Source: Campylobacterota bacterium (GTDB lineage: Bacteria; Campylobacterota; Campylobacteria; Campylobacterales; Sulfurovaceae). Taken from it: DNA of 8,830 nt. Where the stretch lies: positions 1-8,830 of the forward strand of contig QMKT01000073.1 in assembly GCA_003646505.1 (NCBI GenBank), in the 5' to 3' direction. Below the pieces are notes generated by a model. It made no database searches, had not been told where the DNA came from, and was given only the letters and a program-made list of their open reading frames with translations. Below are positions 1-6,775 of this stretch, one piece after another; position 1 is the first letter of the stretch, and every line of letters starts with the position of its first letter. The translations under genes were made by a program, and so were the position numbers.

Positions 1-18
1 TGTATTTTAGCATTAAAA

Positions 19-27
19 TGATATTAT
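19..27 (+). promoter_or_regulatory. putative extended -10 promoter of the nucleotidyltransferase gene
   Basis: TGATATTAT matches the extended -10 form (TGn followed by TATTAT at 22-27). It lies in T/A-rich sequence about 38 bases before the start codon, which is a normal distance for a short leader. The -35 position falls at or beyond the window edge and cannot be judged. In an AT-rich genome such matches arise by chance, so this is a weak call. Confidence 0.3.
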
Positions 28-64
28 ACGCTTAATATATTTATAACTAAAAGGAATTTTTAAA

Positions 65-508
65 ATGCTTGTATATACTGTTGGTACCTTTGATATGGTA
101 CATGTTGGTCATTTAGATTTATTAGAATACTGTGCAACCTTGGGTGATAAGTTTGTAGTAGGAGTGGCTTCTGATGAAGTAGTAGGTTCATATAAAAGAA
201 ATGTACCTATTATCCCTCTAGATCAGAGAATGAGAATGCTCAAAGCATTAGACTGTGTAGCTGATGTAGTATCTTATGATAAACTTGAATATGTAAGTAA
301 CTGTAAAGAGTTAAATGTGGATATCTTCGTCATTGGAGAAGATTGGGGAGATAAACCACATAATATTGCTGTTGAAAAATATCTAAAATCGAAGGGTGCA
401 AAAATTGTACAAGTCAGCTACAACCCTCTAACTTCATCTACAAAGATAAAGCAAAATGTCATAGATCAAACCCATAAGGGAAAATATATGTCACATAATG
501 TGGAGTAA
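65..508 (+). CDS. TagD-like cytidylyltransferase/adenylyltransferase family protein
   Basis: Cytoplasmic nucleotidyltransferase of the HxGH family (CTP_transf_like fold), closest in build to glycerol-3-phosphate cytidylyltransferase (TagD), which makes CDP-glycerol from CTP and glycerol 3-phosphate. Seen: an N-terminal VGTFDMVHVGH segment with the H13-V-G-H16 nucleotide-binding motif, the QRMRML helix (54-59), the GEDW strand end (91-94), and a late TSSTK motif (123-127) at the place of the family's ISTTK signature. At 147 residues it is slightly longer than TagD (about 130); the extra is a polar C-terminal tail. The start is set by AAGGA at 51-55, nine bases upstream. The arginine that usually precedes the ISTTK motif (RTEGISTTK in TagD) is not present; the stretch reads YNPLTSSTK. 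The true acceptor is therefore uncertain: sugar-phosphate, polyol-phosphate or another head group. It stands alone, with no envelope-polymer genes in view. Confidence 0.85.
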   Translation: MLVYTVGTFDMVHVGHLDLLEYCATLGDKFVVGVASDEVVGSYKRNVPIIPLDQRMRMLKALDCVADVVSYDKLEYVSNCKELNVDIFVIGEDWGDKPHNIAVEKYLKSKGAKIVQVSYNPLTSSTKIKQNVIDQTHKGKYMSHNVE

Positions 509-793
509 ATAATAACCAAACACCTTATTTTCAAAACCTTATAAAATATATAAATTTATAACGTTTTCTATGGGCACAAAATATTCACTATAGCTGTAAA
601 TATTTTTCAAAGAACCCCCATTATGTAAACCACTAAACACTACAAATAAAGCACTTTAAGTTTAAATTATATTTTACTAACCTTAAACGGATTTATCAAA
701 GCCCTAAAACACAAGCTTTGCCTGTTTAAAATTTACATTTATTGTGAGAAAACTTAAATAAAAATTTTAAGGGGATACACCGTTCCAGAAGTA
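509..793. other. AT-rich intergenic region without a recognisable gene
   Basis: No ORF with a credible ribosome site was found on either strand. The stretch is rich in A/T runs and has no clean terminator with a T-tract directly after the nucleotidyltransferase gene. The only structured element I see is the inverted repeat at 683-729. The promoter of the next operon begins at the right end of this gap. Confidence 0.5.
683..729. repeat. imperfect inverted repeat (possible hairpin)
   Basis: CAAAGC at 697-702 pairs with GCTTTG at 715-720 around a 12-base loop. Flanking it, TTAAAC (683-688) pairs with GTTTAA (724-729), and GG (689-690) can pair with CC (721-722). Together these give a hairpin with an internal loop. 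It lacks a following T-tract on the plus strand, so a terminator role is doubtful. It may be a structured RNA piece, a protein site or chance. Confidence 0.35.
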
Positions 794-822
794 TCTACAG
801 CTCAAAAAGATTTGGATATAAT
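794..822 (+). promoter_or_regulatory. sigma70-type promoter for the DUF6524-like operon
   Basis: A perfect -10 hexamer TATAAT (817-822) lies 17 bases after TCTACA (794-799), a four-of-six match to TTGACA. Transcription would begin near 829, shortly before the AAGGA ribosome site (841-845) and the ATG at 857. This position argues against the alternative TTG start at 812, because the -10 element would then lie inside the coding sequence. Confidence 0.5.
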
Positions 823-856
823 ACTTGCTATTACTCTTATAAGGAAACAAATCAGC

Positions 857-1315
857 ATGATCCCAAACGTATTAACCAAAACATCTACCACTAAAGGTGG
901 TAAAAAAGTTGTCCATTTAGCCTGGTGGGTCACCCTCCTGCTTTCTATGGCTCTATCAATAGGCACGTGGAATCCGACAGGGTATCACTTCATACACTAT
1001 ATCTCCAATGCAGATGATATACTCTCAGGCTTTAAACCCTTTGGTATCTTGATGATGCTTGCACTTTGGTTACTTGCCATTAAATCGATCTTCCAAAGTT
1101 TAAAATTGTATGGTGCTATTATCACCGTGATCATCATCGCTGCCTTTATCTGGGGCTTACAGCAGTACAATATCATTAATGTAACCGAACTCACACAGGC
1201 AGGATGGGCAGCGACCATTGGCATCGGGCTTCTTATCTGGTTTGGTCTCAATGCCTCTATCATTTGGAAAAAGCTGACAGGTGTTTACACGACAGATATG
1301 AGCGAAGAGAGCTAA
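857..1315 (+). CDS. DUF6524-like four-helix membrane protein
   Basis: Small inner-membrane protein of unknown function, 152 residues from the ATG chosen here. Four hydrophobic segments are visible at about 22-36, 62-80, 84-103 and 117-136. After the first comes a WNPTGYHFIHYI motif (38-49), and after the last a basic ending, IWKKLTG, with an acidic tail. The (F/W)NPTGY motif, the length, four helices and the closing basic (K/R)-(K/R)-L-(S/T)-G pattern agree with what I recall of the DUF6524 family in proteobacteria; this is recognition from memory, not a search. The start at 857 is supported by AAGGA at 841-845 and a good promoter just upstream. A TTG at 812 would add 15 residues but would place the -10 box in the gene. 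The next gene follows at once, suggesting an operon. Confidence 0.65.
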   Translation: MIPNVLTKTSTTKGGKKVVHLAWWVTLLLSMALSIGTWNPTGYHFIHYISNADDILSGFKPFGILMMLALWLLAIKSIFQSLKLYGAIITVIIIAAFIWGLQQYNIINVTELTQAGWAATIGIGLLIWFGLNASIIWKKLTGVYTTDMSEES

Positions 1316-1421
1316 TATTAAACGACGATATAAAGCACTCATCGCTATTATCGTCCCTACTATACTTGTCACAATCCTAAAATTCACAGATGAATCTTCC
1401 TATCAGTATCTTACAGGATAT

Positions 1422-2603
1422 ATGTTTGCCGTAGCACTGGTATTTAAAACCAGTGTACTCTCTTTGTGGCTGGCTGCAAAACTGCATTTTGTTGCCTTTA
1501 TCGCAGGTCTCACATTTTTTCAAGGTCTTGTTCTTCTCATTAAGCGCTGGTTACTCGACTCCGTACTTGCCACATGGATCCAAACACATATTATAGAAAA
1601 TGTCATAGATGCACTGGGAGAGGCAAAAGACTTCTATTTGAGACAAGATCTAAAAAGTAAATTTAAAAATATATTTTTCTTTATTTTTGGAGTGACTCTT
1701 TCAGGATGGGTGTTATACTTCATAGGCTTACTCGATAACATTATAGTATTTGCAGAGCTTCGACTGTTTATTGCCGGGGTATTTACTGCCATTGTTACCT
1801 TTATAACGAAAATAGCATCATGGACACTTTCCATACTTGCTATCTCTTGGCTTGGACCAATTCTTAAAGTCTTTGCCTTCAGCTATATTTTAACACGTCT
1901 GGATACTTGGTTGGGACCAAACAACTTTATATCAAGATTCCTTAACTATATCGGGGACAACATAAACATGATGTTGTATTATTTGGGGATACTCAAAGAA
2001 AAACACATTGATCCTCTCATTTTAGATCCTGTGATCAACAAATCAAAACAAATGGGTCTACAACTCTCCAGCAGTATACGCAACAAAAAAATACGCGAAG
2101 AATACCGCCATTCAGAAAACTTTGAAAACATCATCATGAAAGGTCATATAGAGGCGTACCGTTCTTTTAGCGGGTTAAACAAAATCACTGATAAAACAGA
2201 CCTCTATACCCGTATCAATCAAAAAACCGGTAACAACATGGATATAGTTGCGTATGTTTCACGGTCTGCTTCTGGTGAACTCATGAGGGAAAATGCGCCA
2301 AGTAATCATTATCACGATGTTTTACTACTGGAAAGTTTTGCCTCTCACAGAGAACATGGTGTGAAAATATATGATGAGCCTAAAGATGATACACATATCA
2401 ATCAAAAAGACTTCTGGGTGTTGAACTGTAACAATTATCCTGTCACGATCAGGAGTAATACATACAATTTCGAAAATATGAAAATGCGCCCACACGGACT
2501 AAAACTCATCAAGGTTAAAAACCCTTTCTGTTATAAGTTTGGGGATATTTTTTGTGAATATAATGATAAGAGAGTGGCTGTAACAGCCATTGAAAGAGTG
2601 TGA
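1422..2603 (+). CDS. unrecognised membrane protein with soluble C-terminal half
   Basis: I do not recognise this family. From the first ATG it has 393 residues. Hydrophobic segments lie at about 23-41, 84-105, 110-130 and 132-158, with a long charged stretch between the first and second (about 42-83). From about 190 on it is hydrophilic and probably a separate domain of some 200 residues, with a short Cys-containing end (C336, C370, C378). The frame stays open upstream of this ATG back to 1302, and the translation from 1317 looks like a real N-terminus: basic MKRRYKA followed by a hydrophobic helix. No ATG, GTG or TTG occurs in that extension, so a start at ATT 1317 is likely and would give 428 residues. 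The ATG at 1422 has no convincing ribosome site. It sits directly behind the DUF6524-like gene and is probably co-transcribed and translationally coupled. Function unknown; perhaps an envelope-associated partner of that gene. Confidence 0.75.
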   Translation: MFAVALVFKTSVLSLWLAAKLHFVAFIAGLTFFQGLVLLIKRWLLDSVLATWIQTHIIENVIDALGEAKDFYLRQDLKSKFKNIFFFIFGVTLSGWVLYFIGLLDNIIVFAELRLFIAGVFTAIVTFITKIASWTLSILAISWLGPILKVFAFSYILTRLDTWLGPNNFISRFLNYIGDNINMMLYYLGILKEKHIDPLILDPVINKSKQMGLQLSSSIRNKKIREEYRHSENFENIIMKGHIEAYRSFSGLNKITDKTDLYTRINQKTGNNMDIVAYVSRSASGELMRENAPSNHYHDVLLLESFASHREHGVKIYDEPKDDTHINQKDFWVLNCNNYPVTIRSNTYNFENMKMRPHGLKLIKVKNPFCYKFGDIFCEYNDKRVAVTAIERV

Positions 2604-2654
2604 TCTAAAACATGACAATTTGACATATTTTTACTCTATTTTGAGAAAGTGAAG

Positions 2655-2660
2655 TAAAAT
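2655..2660 (+). promoter_or_regulatory. putative -10 box for the small-peptide transcript
   Basis: TAAAAT is preceded by a T-rich stretch (2626-2642), the usual look of sigma70 promoters in Campylobacterota, where the -35 is poorly conserved. Transcription would start near 2667, at the first base of the paired CAGTC elements, giving a structured leader of about 95 bases before the small ORF. A TTGACA at 2620-2625 is too far upstream (29 bases) to be its -35. Confidence 0.35.
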
Positions 2661-2667
2661 GTGTATG

Positions 2668-2741
2668 CAGTCTGACTGAGTTGTTTTCAAACAACAGCTT
2701 CTCGACGACTGTTGTTTGTACTTCCAGTCAAATATTGACTG
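2668..2741 (+). promoter_or_regulatory. structured 5' leader with competing hairpins
   Basis: Four perfect pairings lie in 74 bases. CAGTC-T-GACTG is at 2668-2678. GTTGTT (2680-2685) pairs with AACAAC (2690-2695). CAAACAACAG (2688-2697) pairs with CTGTTGTTTG (2709-2718), a 10-bp stem. CAGTCAA (2725-2731) pairs with TTGACTG (2735-2741). The second and third share bases and exclude each other. The outer TGACTG (2673-2678) can also pair with CAGTCA (2725-2730), closing a larger structure around the 10-bp stem. The last hairpin ends eight bases before the ribosome site (2749-2754) of the 20-codon ORF. The density of pairing implies a functional RNA; the mechanism is inferred. Confidence 0.6.
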
Positions 2742-2760
2742 TGTAAGTAGGTGAAGCATT

Positions 2761-2823
2761 ATGGATATTATTATCCTGATACTTGCAATTATTCTTGCTA
2801 TTTTACGATACTTGAATAAGTGA
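2761..2823 (+). CDS. 20-residue hydrophobic peptide, type I toxin-like candidate
   Basis: The predicted peptide is MDIIILILAIILAILRYLNK. It is one uninterrupted hydrophobic helix (residues 3-15) with an acidic residue at the N-terminus and a basic end (R16, K20), and is expected to insert in the cytoplasmic membrane. The ORF is too short for usual gene finders but well formed: AGGTGA at 2749-2754 lies six bases before the ATG, the stop is TGA, and a strong hairpin follows at 2832-2853. A dense set of inverted repeats precedes it. Short hydrophobic peptides behind structured leaders are typical of type I toxins such as Ibs, TisB or Fst, and also of small regulatory membrane subunits; I see no sequence match to a named family. 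No antisense RNA promoter can be shown from the sequence alone. It stands between a plus-strand membrane gene and the convergent dsbD. Confidence 0.5.
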   Translation: MDIIILILAIILAILRYLNK

Positions 2824-2831
2824 CAAGCCAT

Positions 2832-2853
2832 AGAGAGAGGTAAAACTCTCTCT
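2832..2853 (+). terminator. hairpin between the small ORF and dsbD, likely transcript end
   Basis: AGAGAGAG (2832-2839) and CTCTCTCT (2846-2853) form a perfect 8-bp stem around a six-base loop. It starts eight bases after the small ORF's stop and lies between two convergent transcripts. On the plus strand the T-rich stretch (ATTATTTT) starts only about seven bases later, so termination may be modest. On the minus strand no T-tract follows, so it is a poor terminator for dsbD. Confidence 0.45.
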
Positions 2854-2938
2854 TCAAACATTATTTTAGCAGAATTCTTTTGAATTGTAAATATAACTAC
2901 TCTTCAGTAATCTTTCTCGCATATTCTTTTAAGTGTAG

Positions 2939-4720
2939 CTACTTCACCACACCTTCCAAATGTTTTGCAAAATCTTCAGGTGGGATGAATCCCGTCAAAG
3001 ATTTTTCTGGCATGAACTTGTTATCCTTGTCAAAAAAGATAATGTTTGGTGTACCAAAAAGCTCGAACTTTTTGAGTAAGGCTTTATCCTCATCGTTATT
3101 GGCTGTGAGGTCTATCTTAATGAAAGTAAAGTTTTTAAATTGTTCTTGTACCAAAGGATGAGGGAAAGTGATCTCCTCGAGTTCTATACATGCGGTACAT
3201 GAGTCTTTTCCAAAGTCTACCACAACATGTTTATCAGATGCTTTGACCTCTTTCATGAGACGTGCTACAGAGTAACCCAAGTGTTCCTTTTTATCTTTAA
3301 CCGTATGTGAAGCAGCAACTGCAACACCGGTTGTAAACTTTTCAAATGGTCTTATGAATGATGTTGAACCACTTATCGCTCCAATGAACAATGAGGCACC
3401 ATAAAGTAAGAATGTCATGGCAAGCAGCCTAAAGAGCCTCATCGCACCTTCATTATCTTTATGCCCGAAGACATCCATATAAATGGCTGTTCCCATGAAC
3501 AGAAGTGCCCAAAGTGTCATGGTAAACCCAGGTGGAAGTATACGCGAAAGCATAAAGATAGCAAGGGCAAGCATCATCACACCAAAGACTTGTGAAATTC
3601 GCGTCATCCAGCCACCAGGTCTTGGCATGAATTTACCTGCACCTAGTCCAACTAGAAGCAGAGGCATACCCATACCCATACTCATCACAAATAGTGCTGT
3701 ACCGCCCAGTAGTGCATCACCCGTATGTGAAATGAAAATAACCGCACCAGAGATAGGTGCAGCCGTACAAGGTCCTACGATGAGTGCCGATAATGCACCC
3801 ATGATCACAGTTCCGGTGATACCTTTACCTTGTGCAGAGTCACTGGCTTTATTTAACTTCGATTGCCATGAAGAAGGAAGTCCGATCTCATAATATCCAA
3901 ACAATGAAAGTGCCAATGCCACAAACACCCCGGAAAATATAGTCAAGACCCAAGGGTTTTGCATCGCCGCTTGCAAGTCAGCTCCAAGTAATCCTGCGAC
4001 AAGGCCAACAATGGTATAGGTAAGCGCCATAGCAAGTACATAGATCAGTGAAGTAAAAAATGCCTGTGCCATACTTGGCTTTTCATCTCCTGTCTGCTGA
4101 GAAACAATGATCGAAGACAAAATAGGGATCATAGGGAAGATACACGGCGTAAGAGATAACAACAATCCAAATATAAAAAAGAGAAATAAAACAAATAGCG
4201 AACTTTCATTTACTAATACATCTACGATCTTTGCTGCATTACCCTCTTTCACCAATTGCGTGATTTTGTCAAATACACTTAAAGCTTCACCTTTAAAATT
4301 AAAAGATTTAATAATAGGCTGATAACAGATACCGGCATCAGAACATCCCAAAAGTTCTATCTCAAGTGTATAGTCACCTTTTACTTTAGCGCTAATATCC
4401 TTGACCGGAATATTGACCAGCAGTTCTTTTTCGTACACCATATCACCATCAAAATCATGTGATGCAGGTTTATTTACTGTCAGTTTGATGACTTCAGGAG
4501 AACTAATACGGTAGTGCAGTGTACTGTCATCATATACGTGTATTTTGTCTCCGATAAGGATCTTCGTTTCGATGACACCATCTTTGAGGACAGCTGAAAC
4601 TTTAAATGCCTCATCTGGTGATAAGAACTTCTGTTTTTTTAATGCACTCTCAAATCCTGCAGTTAAAAATGCGCTAAAAAGGAGTACTGCTAAGAGTAAC
4701 TTTTTGATAAAATTATTCAT
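2939..4720 (-). CDS. dsbD: thiol:disulfide interchange protein DsbD
   Basis: Inner-membrane reductase that passes electrons from cytoplasmic thioredoxin to periplasmic thiol proteins, for example in disulfide isomerisation and cytochrome c maturation. It has 593 residues, close to E. coli DsbD (565). Order: signal peptide (about 1-22); N-terminal alpha domain ending with the C126/C132 pair in GCSDAGIC; a membrane domain from about 173 to 450, with the two redox cysteines in LTPCIFP (C193) and VGPCTAAP (C318); and a C-terminal thioredoxin domain (about 490-593) with C508-T-A-C511 and the cis-proline turn FGTPN (555-559). All six catalytic cysteines are present, so the protein should be active. 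The start is backed by a purine-rich AAGAGAG just upstream and by the signal peptide. It is transcribed away from the DUF255 gene. The stop TAG is followed in frame by 13 sense codons and a second TAG. Confidence 0.95.
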   Translation of the reverse strand: MNNFIKKLLLAVLLFSAFLTAGFESALKKQKFLSPDEAFKVSAVLKDGVIETKILIGDKIHVYDDSTLHYRISSPEVIKLTVNKPASHDFDGDMVYEKELLVNIPVKDISAKVKGDYTLEIELLGCSDAGICYQPIIKSFNFKGEALSVFDKITQLVKEGNAAKIVDVLVNESSLFVLFLFFIFGLLLSLTPCIFPMIPILSSIIVSQQTGDEKPSMAQAFFTSLIYVLAMALTYTIVGLVAGLLGADLQAAMQNPWVLTIFSGVFVALALSLFGYYEIGLPSSWQSKLNKASDSAQGKGITGTVIMGALSALIVGPCTAAPISGAVIFISHTGDALLGGTALFVMSMGMGMPLLLVGLGAGKFMPRPGGWMTRISQVFGVMMLALAIFMLSRILPPGFTMTLWALLFMGTAIYMDVFGHKDNEGAMRLFRLLAMTFLLYGASLFIGAISGSTSFIRPFEKFTTGVAVAASHTVKDKKEHLGYSVARLMKEVKASDKHVVVDFGKDSCTACIELEEITFPHPLVQEQFKNFTFIKIDLTANNDEDKALLKKFELFGTPNIIFFDKDNKFMPEKSLTGFIPPEDFAKHLEGVVK

Positions 4721-4840
4721 TTTCTCTCTTTATATCTTTAAATTTATACTATTCTATTGTACTATATGTGTATAAGCTGTGTAATAGTAACCAAAGTTAA
4801 ATAATAAACATTAAACAAGTATTACATTTAAAGGTAAAAA
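4721..4840. promoter_or_regulatory. divergent promoter region between dsbD and the DUF255 gene
   Basis: This 120-bp, very AT-rich gap must hold the promoters of both outward-reading genes. Several TATA-like hexamers occur on each strand (for example TATAAG at 4771-4776 on plus, and TATAGT on minus), but none pairs with a convincing -35, so I do not assign exact boxes. AAAGGT at 4830-4835 is the ribosome site of the plus-strand gene. Confidence 0.45.
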
Positions 4841-6775
4841 ATGTCAAATCGTCTTAAAAATGAACACTCACCTTACTTACAGCAACATGCTGACAATCCT
4901 GTGGACTGGTATCCTTGGGGAAATGAAGCATTCAAGAAAGCACGCAAAGAGAACAAGGCGATCTTTCTCTCTATAGGGTACAGTTCTTGTCACTGGTGTC
5001 ATGTCATGGAACATGAGTCATTTGAAGATAAAGCCACTGCAAAAATACTCAATAAACATTTTATTGCCATCAAGGTAGATAGAGAAGAACGCCCTGACAT
5101 AGACAAACATTTTCAGGAAGTCTATCAACTAATGAATCAGCGTCCCGGTGGCTGGCCAACTTCTATTTTCTTAACTCAGGATCAAAAGCCTTTCTATTCT
5201 GCAACTTACATCCCCGATGAGCCGCGTTACGGTATGATGAGTTTTAGCTCTTTACTCGAAGTCATTGCCGATAAATATGATAAAGAAAAAGATCTTCTTA
5301 CGGAAAAAGCAGACGAAATACTCCGTTTTCTCAATCCAAAAGAGGACAAGATACAAGCAACCAATCTGGACTTGAGTATCATCCAACGAGTCTCCGATCA
5401 GGCTAAACAGCTTTTTGATAATCAAAATGGCGGTTTTAACAAAGCCCCCAAATTTCCACAGGCTTCAACTCTTGATCTACTCCTGGATGTCTACCGTATC
5501 ACAGGTGATAAAGAGACACTCAACATGGCCTTACTTTCACTCTCTTCCATGGCAAAAGGGGGTTTACGTGACTTAGTGGATGGTGGTTTTTGTCGCTATT
5601 CTACGGACAATGAATGGCTTGTGCCCCACTTTGAAAAAATGACTTACGATAATGCCTTGCTTTCAGAGGTCTATCTCAAAGCATACTCCGTCACAGGAAA
5701 TAAATTTTACAGATCTGTTGCTTTTGAGACCATCGATTTCATGCAGGAAACCATGAGTGAAAATGGACTTTTCTACTCTGCATCTGATGCAGATACCGAA
5801 GGAGAAGAAGGGAAATACTTTGTCTATACCTACGATAAAGCACTCAAATCCTTTGACAAAGCAGGTATTCCTTCTAAAGAACATGCTTCTCTTGCAAAAG
5901 CACTGAACATTACCAAAGAGGGGAATTTTGAAGGTAAAAATATTGTCCGCATTGACGACCCTGTAGATATTAGCATCCCTTACTATGTAGAAGCCATTGC
6001 TGCAATGAAAAAAAGACGTGACGAAAAACGTACCTACCCTTTCATTGACAAAAAAGTACTGGTATCATGGAATGCTATGATGATCACCTCTCTCTTTAAG
6101 GCATCAAGAGTCAACAAGAAATACCTCAAACCTGCCATCATGTCTCTAGCTTCATTACTGGACTCTATGTATATAAATTCAGAACTTTTTCACTCTACTC
6201 TCATCGGTAAAAAGCCTAAGATCAAAGCATTTTTAGAAGACTATGCCTATCTGTCAGAAACACTCATTGAAGCCTATAAGAGTACCCTGAATGAAAGCTA
6301 TCTCATCACTGCTACTAAACTGACCAATGTTGCCATAGAAAAGTATTTTGATCAGGGTAAATGGAAGTTTTCACGTGGAGAATTTGAAACAAATGCAGAC
6401 ATTTATGACTCTTCTTACCCTTCTTCTCTTTCAACCATGCTTTCTGTACTCTACAGTATTTCATCTTTGGTAGATACCGTGTATAAAAAGTTTGTCTTTA
6501 AAACGCTTGAGATCTACTCTTATGATGTGATGCGTCAGCCTATCTCTACCCCGCGTATGAGCAAAATGGTTATACGTTACCTTAAAGATGATGTCATCAT
6601 CAAAGCAAAAGAAGAGAAGTTAAAAGAGCACATCAAAGAATTAGATAAACTCCCTCATCCATTTTCTCTATTTAAAAATGATACCAATGAAGGCTATATG
6701 ATCTGCAATTCCAACTCATGTTTTGGACACGAAAAAACATTTGATGATGTGCTCGAGGTATTAGAGAAAAGATAA
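4841..6775 (+). CDS. YyaL/DUF255 thioredoxin-domain protein (COG1331)
   Basis: Large conserved protein of the DUF255 (YyaL, human SPATA20-like) family; its reaction is unknown. The opening [21 protein letters not shown] is the family signature. It continues into a thioredoxin-like domain (about 1-160) with the redox motif C50-H-W-C53 in [14 protein letters not shown], then the [10 protein letters not shown] and [10 protein letters not shown] blocks. The rest (about 190-640) has the pattern of an alpha/alpha-toroid, glycosidase-like helical domain: [42 protein letters not shown] and the [10 protein letters not shown] block. The 644 residues are slightly fewer than the usual 670-690. It lacks a signal peptide, so it should be cytoplasmic. 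The start is supported by AAAGGT five bases before the ATG. The stop overlaps the apbE start by one base (TAATG), so the two are co-translated. Divergent pairing with dsbD suggests thiol-redox work, by inference only. Confidence 0.92.
   Translation: MSNRLKNEHSPYLQQHADNPVDWYPWGNEAFKKARKENKAIFLSIGYSSCHWCHVMEHESFEDKATAKILNKHFIAIKVDREERPDIDKHFQEVYQLMNQRPGGWPTSIFLTQDQKPFYSATYIPDEPRYGMMSFSSLLEVIADKYDKEKDLLTEKADEILRFLNPKEDKIQATNLDLSIIQRVSDQAKQLFDNQNGGFNKAPKFPQASTLDLLLDVYRITGDKETLNMALLSLSSMAKGGLRDLVDGGFCRYSTDNEWLVPHFEKMTYDNALLSEVYLKAYSVTGNKFYRSVAFETIDFMQETMSENGLFYSASDADTEGEEGKYFVYTYDKALKSFDKAGIPSKEHASLAKALNITKEGNFEGKNIVRIDDPVDISIPYYVEAIAAMKKRRDEKRTYPFIDKKVLVSWNAMMITSLFKASRVNKKYLKPAIMSLASLLDSMYINSELFHSTLIGKKPKIKAFLEDYAYLSETLIEAYKSTLNESYLITATKLTNVAIEKYFDQGKWKFSRGEFETNADIYDSSYPSSLSTMLSVLYSISSLVDTVYKKFVFKTLEIYSYDVMRQPISTPRMSKMVIRYLKDDVIIKAKEEKLKEHIKELDKLPHPFSLFKNDTNEGYMICNSNSCFGHEKTFDDVLEVLEKR

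Noticed and set aside
812..856. TTG start at 812 for the DUF6524-like gene, giving 15 extra residues
   Set aside because: A perfect TATAAT with a spaced -35 lies across 794-822, and AAGGA (841-845) correctly precedes the ATG at 857.
997..1387. Two overlapping minus-strand ORFs opposite the membrane operon
   Set aside because: They are antisense to clear coding sequence with a promoter and ribosome site on the plus strand; no motifs.
2620..2625. Perfect TTGACA as a -35 box for the small-peptide transcript
   Set aside because: At 16-18 bases downstream there is no -10-like hexamer (GAGAAA region), and the TAAAAT at 2655-2660 is 29 bases away. It may be chance.
2659..2679. Six-codon leader ORF (MCMQSD) before the 20-residue peptide
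   Set aside because: It would start before the transcription start expected from the TAAAAT box and has only a weak ribosome site.
2631..2861. Minus-strand ORF of 76 codons across the small-gene locus
   Set aside because: It is antisense to the structured leader and the hydrophobic ORF, has Cys/Ser/Ile-rich composition without a recognisable fold, and is explained by the repeats.
3483..3893. Plus-strand ORF of 136 codons opposite dsbD
   Set aside because: Proline/serine-rich shadow of the DsbD membrane domain, whose cysteine motifs fix the coding strand.
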